Numbered from the stretch's first letter, positions 35,434 through 44,904 are shown. The stretch is 64,000 bases of DNA from Williamsia muralis NBRC 105860 (GCF_001598915.1 NZ_BDAP01000003.1:1-64000); one strand, 5' to 3'. Notes: generated from the letters alone by a model not told the origin. Numbers and translations are program-made.

Positions 35434-38001
35434 TCAGCTCTTGTCGAACTCCCGTGCGCGCAGGGCCCGGGCCACGGTGTCACGGCCTTCGGAGATCAGT
35501 CGACGCAGGGCCGGGGGATGGTCGGCGGACAGCAGCTCGTCGGCCAGTGCCAACCCGTTCTCGTCGGCGGCCCAGTTCGGGTACAGACCGACAACCACCG
35601 TCTGGGCTACCTCACTGGAGCGTCGCTGCCACACCTGCGGGACCGCCTCGAAGTACTTCTGGGTGTACGGCGCAAGCAACTCGCCCTGCCCCGGACGCAC
35701 GAAGCCGGCGATCACGGACCGACCCAGAGTGTTCGAGAGGGTGTCGTCCTCGACCGCCTTGGACCAGGCGTCGGCCTTTGCCTCGGCGAGGGGACGGGCT
35801 GCCAGGGCCTTGGCAGCCTGCCGGCCGCCTGCCGAGGTGTTGTCTCGTTCGAGTTCTGCATCGATGACAGGTGTCGTCGACGGATCGGTGTCGATGGCAC
35901 CGGCGGTCGCCAGGGCGTTCACGATCGACCAGCGCAGGTCGGTGTCGACGGTGAGACCGGGTAGCCCTTGATCGGCGGGGTCCGAGTCGAGGAGCGCCTG
36001 CACGATCTCCGCCTGTCCGGGACCCAGGACGCCAGAGAGCAGCGTGTTGACGAAGGCCAATTGATGGTCCGAGCCCGGTTCGGCAGCGCGCGCGAGTTCC
36101 AGCAGCCGCGCGCTGAAACCTGGCCAGCCTTCCGACTTCGCCCAGTGCGGGTCCGCGTAGGCGTCGATCGCGGTCTGCGCCTGCAACAGTACTCGTTGCA
36201 CCACACCGATTTCGATCTCCGAGCCGATACCCTCCTGGACCAGGGCCACGAACTCGCGTGCTCGCATCTCCGCCTGGCGAGTCATCTCCCACGCTGCCGA
36301 CCAGACAAGCGTGCGCGGCATCGATTCACTGATGTCGCCCAATCGGCTGGTGGCCGTGGCCAGTGAGTCGGGATCCAGCCGCACCGAGCAGTACGTGAGG
36401 TCGTCGTCGTTGAGCAGGATCAGTCGGCCGCGATCAACGCCGATGAGGTCGTCGACCGCCGTGCGGCCACCCTCGACATCGAGTTCCACTCGCTTGGTCC
36501 GGACCAGCTTTCCGTCGACGTCGTCGTAGATGCCGACGGCCAGTCGGTGCGTGCGGGTCTCGCCGGCGCCCGGCGCGGCGCCATCCTGGATGATCTCGAA
36601 GCGGGTGAATGCGCCGGCATCGTCGAGGTCGAAGTCGGGCCGCATCACGTTGATGCCGGTGGTCTTCAACCACTGCGATCCCCAGTCGGAAAGGTCACGG
36701 CCAGAAGACTTCTCGAGTGCCCCGAGAAGATCGCCGAACGTCGCGTTCCCGAACTTGTGAGCCTGGAAGTAGTCGCGGAGACCGGCGAGGAAGTGGTCGA
36801 GGCCGACGTACGCGACAAGCTGCTTGAGTACCGAAGCGCCTTTGGCGTAGGTGATTCCGTCGAAGTTCACCTCGACGGCGGCGATGTCGGGGATGTCGGC
36901 TGCCACCGGGTGTGTCGACGGCAACTGATCCTGTCGATACGCCCAGGACTTCTCGACGTTGGCGAACGTGGTCCAGGCGTTCTTGTACTCGGTGGCCTCG
37001 GACTGGCACAGCACCGAAGCGAATGTCGCGAACGATTCGTTGAGCCACAAGTCATCCCACCACTGCATGGTGACGAGGTCGCCGAACCACATGTGGGCCA
37101 TCTCGTGCAGCACGGTCTCGGCGCGCCGCTCGTACAGATACTTCGTGACCTTCGAACGAAAGACATAGTCCTCGAGGAACGTGACCGCGCCCGCATTCTC
37201 CATCGCGCCCGCATTGAACTCGGGAACGAAGAGCTGGTCATACTTGCCGAACGCGTAAGGAATGCCGAAGTTCTTGTGATAGAACTCGAATCCTTGTTTG
37301 GTCTCGGTGAACAGTCGCTCGGAATCCATGAACTCGGCCAGCGACGATCGGCAGAAGATCCCGAGGTCGATGGTGCCGTGCTCATCGGTGTACGAGTCGG
37401 TCCACTGCGCGTAGGGACCCGCGATGAGAGCCACCAAGTATGTGCTCAGCAGGGGCGTCGTGGCGAAAGTGTGCTTGCCGGGCGCAGTCTCGGTTCCCGC
37501 GCCGTTAGAGATCACCTTCCAGTCCGCGGGCGCGGTCACCGTCACGTCGAACGTTGCCTTCATGTCCGGCTGATCGAAGCACGCGAACATGCGTTTGGCG
37601 TCGGCCGTCTCGAACTGTGAGTAGAGGTATACGGAGTCGTCGGTGGGGTCGACGAATCGGTGCAAACCCTCACCGGTGTGTGAATAGACACAGTCGGCGA
37701 CGACCTCAAGTGTATTCTGTTCCGCCAGTTGAGCAAGCGCCAGCCCGTCCTCTTCGGTGTAGGCCGACAGGTCCACCGGCTCCCCGTTGAGCGTGGCGCT
37801 GTGCACCTTCTCGGCGATGAGGTCGACAAATGACGACGACCCGGGTTCGGCCGAGAATGCGATGGTGACCGATGAACGGAACGTCTTCTCGCCCGGTTTG
37901 CCCGATCCGTCCGTGAGGTCGAGGTCGATCGCGTAGTTGGAGACCGAGATGTTCGCCGAGCGCTCGCTCGCAAGATCACGGGTCAAGTTTGGTGCCGCCA
38001 C
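35434..38001 (-). CDS. pepN: Aminopeptidase N (M1 family, zinc)
   Basis: An 855-residue cytosolic metallo-aminopeptidase that removes N-terminal residues from peptides. GAMEN substrate motif at 265-269; zinc site HEMAH (His299, Glu300, His303) and distal Glu322 in NESFATF; a C-terminal ERAP1-like helical domain (from about 520). Length is typical for actinobacterial PepN (Rv2467 about 861). The start is GTG 38001 with GAGG 4 nt upstream. Divergent from the Rv2466c-like gene by 169 nt. Confidence 0.95.
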   Translation of the reverse strand: MAAPNLTRDLASERSANISVSNYAIDLDLTDGSGKPGEKTFRSSVTIAFSAEPGSSSFVDLIAEKVHSATLNGEPVDLSAYTEEDGLALAQLAEQNTLEVVADCVYSHTGEGLHRFVDPTDDSVYLYSQFETADAKRMFACFDQPDMKATFDVTVTAPADWKVISNGAGTETAPGKHTFATTPLLSTYLVALIAGPYAQWTDSYTDEHGTIDLGIFCRSSLAEFMDSERLFTETKQGFEFYHKNFGIPYAFGKYDQLFVPEFNAGAMENAGAVTFLEDYVFRSKVTKYLYERRAETVLHEMAHMWFGDLVTMQWWDDLWLNESFATFASVLCQSEATEYKNAWTTFANVEKSWAYRQDQLPSTHPVAADIPDIAAVEVNFDGITYAKGASVLKQLVAYVGLDHFLAGLRDYFQAHKFGNATFGDLLGALEKSSGRDLSDWGSQWLKTTGINVMRPDFDLDDAGAFTRFEIIQDGAAPGAGETRTHRLAVGIYDDVDGKLVRTKRVELDVEGGRTAVDDLIGVDRGRLILLNDDDLTYCSVRLDPDSLATATSRLGDISESMPRTLVWSAAWEMTRQAEMRAREFVALVQEGIGSEIEIGVVQRVLLQAQTAIDAYADPHWAKSEGWPGFSARLLELARAAEPGSDHQLAFVNTLLSGVLGPGQAEIVQALLDSDPADQGLPGLTVDTDLRWSIVNALATAGAIDTDPSTTPVIDAELERDNTSAGGRQAAKALAARPLAEAKADAWSKAVEDDTLSNTLGRSVIAGFVRPGQGELLAPYTQKYFEAVPQVWQRRSSEVAQTVVVGLYPNWAADENGLALADELLSADHPPALRRLISEGRDTVARALRAREFDKS

Positions 38002-38081
38002 GTTGCCTCGCCTTTCCGATTGCCATTTGTGTACTCACCCACCGTATGGCCTGTCCGTGCGGGGGCGCGCGACCACGGGCG

Positions 38082-38106
38082 GGAATGCAAGCGGACACCG
38101 GTTGTT
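38082..38106 (+). promoter_or_regulatory. Candidate SigH/SigR-type promoter for the Rv2466c-like gene
   Basis: GGAATG at 38082-38087, then 16 nt, then GTTGT from 38104. This fits the GGAAY(A)-N16-20-GTT consensus of the redox sigma factor SigH. It lies about 65 nt before the ATG. Confidence 0.45.
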
Positions 38107-38170
38107 GTCACCTTCAGGTGGTTAATCTGCTGACGAACCGACTGTCCCCGGATGAAGGAGTGATCTGCGC

Positions 38171-38782
38171 ATGACCGACTCGACTGATCGTGTTGATTTC
38201 TGGTTCGACCCGTTGTGCCCCTGGTGCTGGATCACCTCGCGCTGGATCCTCGAGGTGGAGAAGGTTCGCACCATCGAGACCAGTTTTCACATCATGAGTC
38301 TGGCGGTGCTGAACGAGGGCAAGGACATTCCCGATGAGTACCGCGAGGGGCTCAAACAGGCGTGGCGTCCCGTTCGAGTGATCGCCGCGGCGCAGGCCGA
38401 GCGCGGCGACGAGATCCTGGCGCCGCTGTACACCGCCATGGGGACACTCATCCACAACAAGGGCAACAAAGACTTTGACTCGGTGATCGCCGAATCGCTG
38501 GCCGAGGTGGGTCTTCCCGCGGAATTGGCGGCGGCCGCCGACGAGACGACCTTCGACGACGCGATCCGTAAGAGTCATCACGCCGGCATGGACAAGGTGG
38601 GAGACGACGTGGGAACGCCGACGATCCACATCAACGATGTCGCCTTCTTCGGCCCGGTACTCTCGCGGATCCCACGCGGGGAAGATGCGGGCAGGGTGTG
38701 GGACGGTGCGGTAGCGCTCTCGAGCTACCCGCACTTCTTCGAACTCAAGCGCAGCAGGAACGAAGACCCTCAGTTCGACTGA
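38171..38782 (+). CDS. DsbA-family mycothiol-dependent oxidoreductase (Rv2466c family)
   Basis: A 203-residue DsbA-like protein: a thioredoxin fold with an inserted helical domain. The CPWC active site (Cys16, Cys19) lies in [11 protein letters not shown] at the N-terminus, without a signal peptide, so it is cytosolic. The M. tuberculosis homologue Rv2466c is a mycothiol-dependent reductase or nitroreductase, induced by oxidative stress through SigH, that protects against thiol damage. ATG 38171 with GGAG about 10 nt upstream. Its 3' end overlaps the convergent M48 gene by 13 nt. A SigH-like promoter lies in the gap upstream. Confidence 0.92.
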   Translation: MTDSTDRVDFWFDPLCPWCWITSRWILEVEKVRTIETSFHIMSLAVLNEGKDIPDEYREGLKQAWRPVRVIAAAQAERGDEILAPLYTAMGTLIHNKGNKDFDSVIAESLAEVGLPAELAAAADETTFDDAIRKSHHAGMDKVGDDVGTPTIHINDVAFFGPVLSRIPRGEDAGRVWDGAVALSSYPHFFELKRSRNEDPQFD

Positions 38783-39807
38783 GGCGCAGGTCCCTCCTGG
38801 CGGGGCTGTTGGTCGATGTCGTCCTTCGGGAGGCCGGCCGGCGGCCCCGCCGGTGTGTGGAACGGGGGATACCCCGGGGGACCTTGCACCACGGGAGGGT
38901 GAGGTCCGGGTGGTGGCAGCATCTGCACATGTCCGCTGCCGATGCCCCGGACGAGATGTTTCGGACGAAAGAACATCCGGCCGGGCGCGGTCCGGTTACG
39001 CAGGGCGGCGGCGCGCCAGGTCAGCACGGGATGGCTGGAGCGCAGGTTTGTCAGCCAGGTGAAAAACCCTTTCTCGTGGGTCGCCCGGTCGGCGAACTCA
39101 TCGAAGTCCACCGAGGTCAACATGTACTTGCCCGCGGCGAGCACGCCGATTGCGCCTGGCGAACCCGACGGCTGGTTGTAGTACCCGTGGTTGTCGGCCG
39201 TGTACTCCATCGATCTCGACAGGGCCTGCCCGAGAATCGGGATGTTCATCCCCACGATCGACCCGAGTTGACGCCAGTAGGACACGTGGCCTGCGGCGAT
39301 GTGCCCGACCTCGTGGCCGATGATGAAGCGCAGCGACTCGGGGCTGCGGGCCTGACCGCCGATCTCGAAAAGATCTGAGTACACCACCACGAAGCGCCGG
39401 AAACCATGACCGGACGCGTAGGCGTTGATGGTTCCGTTGCCGAGGACCACGTAGGCGTCGGGTACGTGTTCGAGCCCGAAACGGCGCGCGGCCTCGACCA
39501 CCATCTGGTACCCCTCCGGGAACTGGGTGGGGCTCATCTTCACTCCGTTGACCCGCGGCATCGCGTACGTGAGGCCGCGGATCAAATACAGCAACAGCGG
39601 CGCGACGAGGATCAGGATGAACCAGGTGTCGAGCGAACCGCTGGCCACGAGCACGACACCGATCACGTATGCGCCCACACCGATGACGAGGACGAGGACC
39701 AGCATCGGGATCTCCCACGGATGGCGCCGCGGCTGACCGGCATATGGCGCGGGCGCCAGCCAGTGGGTGACGGGCTGCGGCGGCGCCGGAAACTGCGGTG
39801 GATACAC
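38770..39807 (-). CDS. M48-family membrane metallopeptidase
   Basis: A 345-residue HtpX/Ste24-like zinc protease. A Pro-rich N-terminus (1-30) precedes two transmembrane helices (about 33-56 and 61-80). The catalytic domain carries HEVGH (His165, Glu166, His169) and the third ligand Glu201 (SRSMEYTAD). A Pro/Gly-rich C-terminal tail (from about 290) follows. Such proteases handle misfolded membrane proteins. The start is GTG 39807, with TAGATT exactly 6 nt upstream (predicted leaderless). It converges on, and overlaps by 13 nt, the Rv2466c-like gene. Confidence 0.88.
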   Translation of the reverse strand: MYPPQFPAPPQPVTHWLAPAPYAGQPRRHPWEIPMLVLVLVIGVGAYVIGVVLVASGSLDTWFILILVAPLLLYLIRGLTYAMPRVNGVKMSPTQFPEGYQMVVEAARRFGLEHVPDAYVVLGNGTINAYASGHGFRRFVVVYSDLFEIGGQARSPESLRFIIGHEVGHIAAGHVSYWRQLGSIVGMNIPILGQALSRSMEYTADNHGYYNQPSGSPGAIGVLAAGKYMLTSVDFDEFADRATHEKGFFTWLTNLRSSHPVLTWRAAALRNRTAPGRMFFRPKHLVRGIGSGHVQMLPPPGPHPPVVQGPPGYPPFHTPAGPPAGLPKDDIDQQPRQEGPAPQSN

Positions 39808-39813
39808 GAGACC

Positions 39814-39819
39814 AATCTA
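39814..39819 (-). promoter_or_regulatory. Predicted -10 element of leaderless M48 peptidase gene
   Basis: TAGATT on the minus strand, 6 nt before the GTG start. Confidence 0.5.
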
Positions 39820-39904
39820 GGGGAATGCGGCTCATGCAATGGTGACCGTGAACGATCTGTGGTCGGGCACAGATCCGGTGGTGGACTCTGACAGACTGTT
39901 CGCC

Positions 39905-40378
39905 ATGCGCGTGTATCTAGGTGGCGACCATGCCGGCTTCGAACTCAAAGGCCAGATCTCTGAACACCTCACGTCCGGTGGGCACGAGGTGATCGACTGC
40001 GGGGCGCACGAATACGACGCCGTGGACGACTACCCGGCGTTCTGCGTGGAGGCCGCCCGCCGCACCGTCGCAGACGAGGGGAGCCTCGGCATCGTCCTCG
40101 GCGGCAGTGGCAACGGCGAGCAGATCGCGGCGAACAAGGTTCCCGGTGCCCGATGTGCGCTGGCCTGGAGCGTGGAGACCGCCCAGCTGGCGCGGCAGCA
40201 CAACAACGCTCAGCTGATCGGCATCGGCGGCCGCATGCACAGCAAAGAAGAGGCCTTGGCGATCGTGGATGCTTTCGTCACCACGGAGTGGTCCGGCGAA
40301 GAACGTCATCAGCGTCGGATCGACATTCTCTCCGCATACGAGCGCACCGGCACCCCACCGGCCCTGCCTGCCGACTGA
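39905..40378 (+). CDS. rpiB: Ribose-5-phosphate isomerase B
   Basis: A 157-residue RpiB (LacAB family) that interconverts ribose-5-phosphate and ribulose-5-phosphate in the pentose phosphate pathway. GGDHAGFELK at the N-terminus, phosphate loop GSGNGEQIAANK. Glu72 stands where enterobacterial RpiB uses a catalytic Cys, the known actinobacterial variant. I start at ATG 39905 because the protein then begins MRVYLGGDHAG like its homologues; a longer frame from 39839 adds 22 residues with no conservation. CAGACT lies 7 nt upstream, a possible leaderless -10. nei1 follows after 15 nt. Confidence 0.94.
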   Translation: MRVYLGGDHAGFELKGQISEHLTSGGHEVIDCGAHEYDAVDDYPAFCVEAARRTVADEGSLGIVLGGSGNGEQIAANKVPGARCALAWSVETAQLARQHNNAQLIGIGGRMHSKEEALAIVDAFVTTEWSGEERHQRRIDILSAYERTGTPPALPAD

Positions 40379-40393
40379 CCGCAGGGTCGGGCC

Positions 40394-41191
40394 GTGCCGG
40401 AAGGGCATACGCTCCACCGTCTGGCGCGACTGCACCAGCGGAAGTTCGCCAGGCAGACGGTCACTGTCACCAGCCCGCAGGGCAGATTCGCCGCCGCAGC
40501 AGCCCGACTCGACGGCCAGGTGTTCTCCCGGGCAGAGGCTTGGGGCAAGCACCTGGTCCATCGGTACGCCGGTGGAGAACTGGTGCACATCCATCTCGGT
40601 CTGTACGGGTCGTTCTCCGACGGTCCCTCTCCGTTGCCGCCGCCGGTCGGCCAGGTCCGGATGCGGATGGAGACCGACGAGTACGGAACCGACCTTCGCG
40701 GGCCCACCGCCTGCGAGCTGTTCACGCCGGCCGATCTCGCTGCGCTGACGTCTCGGCTCGGACCGGACCCTCTGCGCAAAGATGCGGACCCGGAACAGGC
40801 ATGGAACGCGATAGCGAAGTCACGCAAGCCAATTGGTGCACTGCTGATGGATCAGAAAGTGCTGGCCGGGGTTGGGAACGTCTACCGGGCCGAAGTGCTG
40901 TTCCGTGCATCGATCAACCCGTTCCGCGCTGGTAACGATGTGTCCCGCGACGAATGGGATGCGGTATGGGCGGACCTGGTGACCTTGATGACTGTGGGAG
41001 TCCGGCGAGGCAAGATCCACGTCATCCGGCCCGAAGACGATCACGGCGCACCGTCGTACGGTCCCGGCCGACCCCGGACGTATGTGTACCGCCGTACCGG
41101 TGAACCCTGCCGCATCTGCGGCACGCCGATCCTGATGACCGACATGGCCGCACGCAAGGTCTACTGGTGCCCGGTCTGCCAAGCCGACTGA
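40394..41191 (+). CDS. nei1: Fpg/Nei family DNA glycosylase (endonuclease VIII, Nei1-like)
   Basis: A 265-residue bifunctional base-excision glycosylase/AP lyase for oxidised pyrimidines. The mature N-terminus PEGHT (Pro1, Glu2 catalytic) follows the initiating GTG. The H2TH region contains LLMDQKVLAGVGNVYRAE, and a C-terminal zinc finger has the pairs CRIC and CPVC. Position after rpiB matches Rv2464c (nei1). GTG 40394 has AGGG upstream. Probably cotranscribed with rpiB. Confidence 0.93.
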   Translation: MPEGHTLHRLARLHQRKFARQTVTVTSPQGRFAAAAARLDGQVFSRAEAWGKHLVHRYAGGELVHIHLGLYGSFSDGPSPLPPPVGQVRMRMETDEYGTDLRGPTACELFTPADLAALTSRLGPDPLRKDADPEQAWNAIAKSRKPIGALLMDQKVLAGVGNVYRAEVLFRASINPFRAGNDVSRDEWDAVWADLVTLMTVGVRRGKIHVIRPEDDHGAPSYGPGRPRTYVYRRTGEPCRICGTPILMTDMAARKVYWCPVCQAD

Positions 41192-41255
41192 GCGTCGCGG
41201 ACCCGAATTGGTGTCGACACAGCAAGGCCTCAGGTTGACCCGGCACGATGGGGCG

Positions 41256-42104
41256 ATGACCACTGTGACGATCCTGGCGGTCGGGGGTACGGGCGAGACC
41301 CATCGGAAGGACCCGCGTACGGCGGTGTCCGGAATGCTGGCCCAGGTGACAGATCGACTCGATGAGCGGTTCGACTGCCGGTGGGTCCGATACCCGGCCA
41401 GTTACGGACCCGTGCCCCGACGCAACGGGATCAGTTATCGGGAGAGTGTTGCTGCCGGTGTCGACAACTTACGCGCCGAAATGGCACGGGCATCCGGGCC
41501 GGTGATGCTGATCGGCTACTCGCAGGGTGCGGTGGTCATCCGACAGTTGCTGGCGACCACACACGCAGATGTGGCCGCTGTCGGTTTTGTCGCCGATCCG
41601 TATCAGCCGCCCGGCGTGGTCGCGGGCTGCGATGGTTTCGGGTTGGCCGGGCACGGGCCGGATCTGCCCGAGGGGCTGCCGGCGTTCTGGATCGGCCATC
41701 CGGGTGACGTGATCTGTAACGCAAGCGACGATTCGTTACTGCGCGACCTCGCCGATCTGACCGCTACGTTCTCGACGAGAGATGTACGGGGCTGGTTCGC
41801 CGGGTTGTGGCACATACTGCGCAGCAACAGCTTTCAGAACGCGGCGAGGACATCGCTGCATCCTCGACAGTGGCGGCGGGACCTCCGGCGACTGCGTGTG
41901 CTGGCAATCGAGTTGACCGGTTATCTTCCGACGCGGGTGCGTCTCGGGAGGCTGGTCATCGCCAATCGGCGAGGTGGACGCCACATCGCCTACGGGTTCG
42001 AGCCGTTCGATCCCGACGGGCTCACCGGGTGCGAGATGCTGAGTCGTTGGCTTCAGGCCCAGGCCACTTTATTGCCGGACACCGTTCGTCACGACGTCGC
42101 CTGA
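41256..42104 (+). CDS. Alpha/beta hydrolase with GYSQG nucleophile (cutinase / PE-PPE / LysB-like)
   Basis: A 282-residue serine hydrolase. VGGTGE (10-14) marks strand 1, RYPASYGP (45-52) is the cutinase-like second block, and LIGYSQGAVV holds Ser89 as nucleophile. FVADPYQPPG and FWIGHPGDVICN probably carry the Asp, with a late HIAYGF as candidate His. This arrangement resembles cutinases, PE-PPE esterases and the phage mycolyl-arabinogalactan esterase LysB. There is no signal peptide, so it would act inside the cell unless exported otherwise. ATG 41256 is preceded by CACGAT at 6 nt (leaderless-like). An earlier in-frame start at 41208 adds 16 unconserved residues. M. tuberculosis has lipP (Rv2463) here, which I believe is unrelated. 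Confidence 0.75.
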   Translation: MTTVTILAVGGTGETHRKDPRTAVSGMLAQVTDRLDERFDCRWVRYPASYGPVPRRNGISYRESVAAGVDNLRAEMARASGPVMLIGYSQGAVVIRQLLATTHADVAAVGFVADPYQPPGVVAGCDGFGLAGHGPDLPEGLPAFWIGHPGDVICNASDDSLLRDLADLTATFSTRDVRGWFAGLWHILRSNSFQNAARTSLHPRQWRRDLRRLRVLAIELTGYLPTRVRLGRLVIANRRGGRHIAYGFEPFDPDGLTGCEMLSRWLQAQATLLPDTVRHDVA

Positions 42105-42209
42105 CTGCCACCCGGGGACCCTCCGCCATAACAATTCACTCGTCTGAAATGTGCAGGGGTCCGAGGTGGGTGACACTGATCCCGACGTATCAACGCTGGG
42201 AGAAGTCAC

Positions 42210-43646
42210 GTGGACCATTACGACCTTGTTGTCATCGGCTCCGGCCCGGCTGGGCAGAAGGCTGCCATTGCCGCCGCCAAACTCGGTAAGCGTGCGGCGG
42301 TGATCGAACGGCGCAACATGGTGGGCGGGGTGTGCATCAACACCGGCACCATCCCGTCGAAGACGTTGCGCGAAGCCGTCCTCTACCTCACCGGCCTGAA
42401 CCAGCGTGAACTGTACGGCCAGTCGTATCGGCTGAAGACCGACATCACCGTAGGCGATCTGTCGGCCCGCACCGCCCACGTCGTCGGTAGGGAAATCGAC
42501 GTCATCCAGAATCAGTTGTCGCGCAACAGGGTTGCGTTGTTGCTCGGTAGCGCGGCCTTCATCGGCCCGAACGAGATCGAGATCACCACCGGCGACGGCG
42601 ACCACAAGAACGTGACGTTCGACCACGCCGTGATCGCAGTCGGTACCCGTCCCGCGCGTCCCGACACGGTCGAGTTCGACGGCGTCACCATCGTCGACTC
42701 CGACCAGATACTCGGGATGGACCGGGTCCCGACGTCCATGGTGGTGGTGGGCGCCGGGGTCATCGGCATCGAGTACGCGTCCATGTTCGCCGCGTTGGGC
42801 ACCAAGGTCACCGTGGTGGAGCAGCGTTCGAGCATGCTGGACTTCTGTGACCGTGAGGTGGTCGAGGCCTTGCAGTACCAGATGCGTGACCGCGGCGTCA
42901 CGTTCCGTTTCGGAGAGTCCGTGCAGATGGTCGAAAAGCACAAATCGGGCAGTGTGACCGTTCTGGCGTCGGGCAAGAAGATCCCGTCCGACACGGTGCT
43001 CTACTCGGCGGGACGTCAAGGTGTCACCGACGAACTCAACGTGGCCGCAGCGGGTCTCGAGGCCGACAAACGTGGCCGCTTGACGGTCGACGGCAGCTTC
43101 CGGACAACGGTGAGCCACATATACGCGGTGGGAGATGTGATCGGCTTCCCCGCACTTGCCGCGACCGCGATGGAACAGGGGCGGCGCGCAGCGTACGACG
43201 CGTTCGGGGAGCCGGTCGGCGAGACCGATTCATCAAAGCACCCGATCGGCATCTACTCGATCCCGGAGATCAGTTACGTCGGCAAGACCGAAGACCAACT
43301 GACCGCGGCGAACGTTCCGTTCGAGGTGGGCGTCGCCCGATACCGCGAACTCGCGCGCGGAACCATCATGGGCGATGCCTACGGGATGTTGAAGCTCCTC
43401 GTCGACGCCCAGGACCGAAGTATTTTGGGGGTGCACGTATTCGGTTCCAATGCAGCCGAATTGGTCCACATCGGCCAGACGGTCATGGGTTGTGGTGGCA
43501 CCATCGACTACCTCGTCGACGCGGTCTTCAACTACCCGACCCTCGCCGAGGGATACAAGGTTGCCGCTCTGGATGCGGTGAACAAGATGCGGGCCATCGC
43601 GCGTGTCACCGGCGTCGGCAACGGGTACGAGCTGGGCGCGGAGTAG
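42210..43646 (+). CDS. sthA: Si-specific NAD(P)+ transhydrogenase (soluble pyridine nucleotide transhydrogenase)
   Basis: A 478-residue flavoprotein of the disulfide-reductase fold that equilibrates NADPH and NADH. FAD motif IGSGPAG (9-15) and second Rossmann [14 protein letters not shown]. In the redox-motif position CINTGT, the first Cys (42) is present but the second is Thr47, so it cannot form the redox disulfide; this is the hallmark of SthA rather than lipoamide dehydrogenase or mycothione reductase. GTG 42210 with GGGAG upstream. In M. tuberculosis the homologue (Rv2713) lies elsewhere, so its place here is a local rearrangement. A strong bidirectional terminator follows. Confidence 0.92.
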   Translation: MDHYDLVVIGSGPAGQKAAIAAAKLGKRAAVIERRNMVGGVCINTGTIPSKTLREAVLYLTGLNQRELYGQSYRLKTDITVGDLSARTAHVVGREIDVIQNQLSRNRVALLLGSAAFIGPNEIEITTGDGDHKNVTFDHAVIAVGTRPARPDTVEFDGVTIVDSDQILGMDRVPTSMVVVGAGVIGIEYASMFAALGTKVTVVEQRSSMLDFCDREVVEALQYQMRDRGVTFRFGESVQMVEKHKSGSVTVLASGKKIPSDTVLYSAGRQGVTDELNVAAAGLEADKRGRLTVDGSFRTTVSHIYAVGDVIGFPALAATAMEQGRRAAYDAFGEPVGETDSSKHPIGIYSIPEISYVGKTEDQLTAANVPFEVGVARYRELARGTIMGDAYGMLKLLVDAQDRSILGVHVFGSNAAELVHIGQTVMGCGGTIDYLVDAVFNYPTLAEGYKVAALDAVNKMRAIARVTGVGNGYELGAE

Positions 43647-43659
43647 ACGGCCGGGACAA

Positions 43660-43697
43660 CAAAACCGGCGCCGAGATTGTTCTCGGCGCCGGTTTTG
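43660..43697. terminator. Bidirectional terminator, perfect 17-bp stem
   Basis: Left arm 43660-43676, loop TTGT, right arm 43681-43697, perfectly complementary. The right arm ends in TTTTG and the left arm starts CAAAA, so the hairpin has a T-run for both strands. It lies between the convergent sthA and ldt genes. Confidence 0.88.
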
Positions 43698-43713
43698 TCG
43701 GAATCAGAAAGGT

Positions 43714-44391
43714 CTAGCTGCCGGGGACGTACTGCCCGCCGATGGTGCCCTGCACCACGATCGGGGTGCCCTCGGGGAAGTTCTCGTACACGAACTGCGC
43801 ATTTTCCGGGCTCAGGTTGATGCAGCCGTGGCTCACGTTGGTGTTGCCCTGCTGAGCGACCGACCATGGCGCGCCGTGGATGAAGATGCCGTCCCAGGAC
43901 ATGCGAATCGCCCACTCGACGTAGGTGCGGTAGCCGTTGGGGGAGTCGACCGGAACGCCGTACGTGGACGAGTCCATGTACATGTCCCGGTACTTCTCCT
44001 TGGTGTAGTAAGTGCCGTTCGGCGTCGGGTTCTCGTTCTTACCCATCGAGATCGGCATCTTGCGTACGACCTTGCCGTCGTGCCAGACGGTGAGTTCGTG
44101 CGTGGCGTCGTCGGCCAGGGCTACCCAACCGGTCTGGGTGGCGACCGGGGGAGCAGGCTCTGCAGGCGGCGCGGGCGCGGGTTCCGGGATCGGTTCCGGC
44201 GCGGGCGGCTGCGGAGCGGGAGTGTAGATGCCCGGAATGGTCGGCAGCGGCACGCCGGGCAGGCCCGGAATGGTCGGAGCCGGCTGCGCGAATGCGGTGG
44301 CCGGAATCATCAGCGCCATGACGATCACGCCTACAACGGCGGTCAGGAGGCGGATGACGCTGCGCCCGGAGGCAAACTTACTGGTCGACAC
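43714..44391 (-). CDS. L,D-transpeptidase, secreted (YkuD), with Pro-rich linker
   Basis: A 225-residue exported enzyme for 3-to-3 peptidoglycan cross-linking. Signal sequence with an SVIRLL-type basic start and cleavage probably at AFA|QPA (about residue 35), a Pro-rich spacer of about 55 residues, then a YkuD domain with FIHGAPW (His) and SHGCIN (Cys190). It lacks the Ig-like domains of LdtB, so it reaches the wall by an extended linker. The start is GTG 44391; TAGGGT lies 7 nt upstream (predicted leaderless). Longer upstream frames have no signal-peptide logic. I cannot say which mycobacterial Ldt class it belongs to. Confidence 0.9.
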   Translation of the reverse strand: MSTSKFASGRSVIRLLTAVVGVIVMALMIPATAFAQPAPTIPGLPGVPLPTIPGIYTPAPQPPAPEPIPEPAPAPPAEPAPPVATQTGWVALADDATHELTVWHDGKVVRKMPISMGKNENPTPNGTYYTKEKYRDMYMDSSTYGVPVDSPNGYRTYVEWAIRMSWDGIFIHGAPWSVAQQGNTNVSHGCINLSPENAQFVYENFPEGTPIVVQGTIGGQYVPGS

Positions 44392-44398
44392 TAGTTGG

Positions 44399-44404
44399 AC
44401 CCTA
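44399..44404 (-). promoter_or_regulatory. Predicted -10 element of leaderless ldt
   Basis: TAGGGT on the minus strand, 7 nt before the GTG of the second L,D-transpeptidase. Confidence 0.5.
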
Positions 44405-44608
44405 ACTTCGGCGACAGGCTTATACGCTCCCCGAAAGCGCGGATTAATAGTTGCACGCGTAGGACGGCCAGCCAAACGCAAAAGGCCTAGTTGTGGCGCG
44501 TGTCTACCGGTGTGGCACCAGTGAATGTGGCGTGCCTCACTTGTATTCACGCGGGCTTCGACCACGCGGCGGCGGCGGCGCGTTCGCCAAACCTGGCGCT
44601 CGAACGAC

Positions 44609-44645
44609 AGAAGCCCTCGTCAGCAACGTGCTGACCAGGGCTTCT
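44609..44645 (-). terminator. Hairpin downstream of tRNA-Gly
   Basis: A nested stem: AGAAGCCCT/AGGGCTTCT (9 bp) outside and GTCAGCA/TGCTGAC (7 bp) inside, beginning 5 nt after the encoded CCA of tRNA-Gly on the minus strand. Probable tRNA terminator. Confidence 0.65.
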
Positions 44646-44650
44646 GAGGG

Positions 44651-44724
44651 TGGAGCGGGTGACGGGAATCGAACCCGCGTAGCTAGTTTGGAAGACTAGG
44701 GCTCTACCATTGAGCTACACCCGC
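44651..44724 (-). tRNA. tRNA-Gly (anticodon UCC)
   Basis: Minus-strand cloverleaf: acceptor GCGGGTG/CACCCGC, anticodon loop CTTCCAA giving TCC, T-arm CGGGTTCGATTCCCG. Discriminator U; the 3' CCA is encoded. Confidence 0.95.
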
Positions 44725-44849
44725 GTGCACACGATTTCGGTGGGATCGCCACCGTCGTCGTCTGCGAAAAGGACTGTACCGCCTCCGGCCCGCGGATCGA
44801 AAATCGCCTCGCCGCCATCACCGGTTTAGGTGGAGACCGACACGGCACG

Positions 44850-44855
44850 TAGTAT
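44850..44855 (+). promoter_or_regulatory. Possible -10 element for tRNA-Pro / tig
   Basis: TAGTAT, about 50 nt before tRNA-Pro, with a 7-bp hairpin (CCGCAGG/CCTGCGG, 44868-44893) between them. No clear -35. Confidence 0.35.
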
Positions 44856-44904
44856 TTGCGTTCGGTTCCGCAGGCGGTGACAGACCCCTGCGGGCGGACC
44901 TACA

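Noticed and set aside
41256-42104. Prophage lysin (LysB) as sign of a phage remnant
   Set aside because: No other phage genes, att repeats or composition change nearby. A single LysB-like hydrolase among core genes is better read as a host enzyme.
42210-43646. sthA as dihydrolipoamide dehydrogenase or mycothione reductase
   Set aside because: The second redox Cys is Thr47, so the active-site disulfide cannot form.
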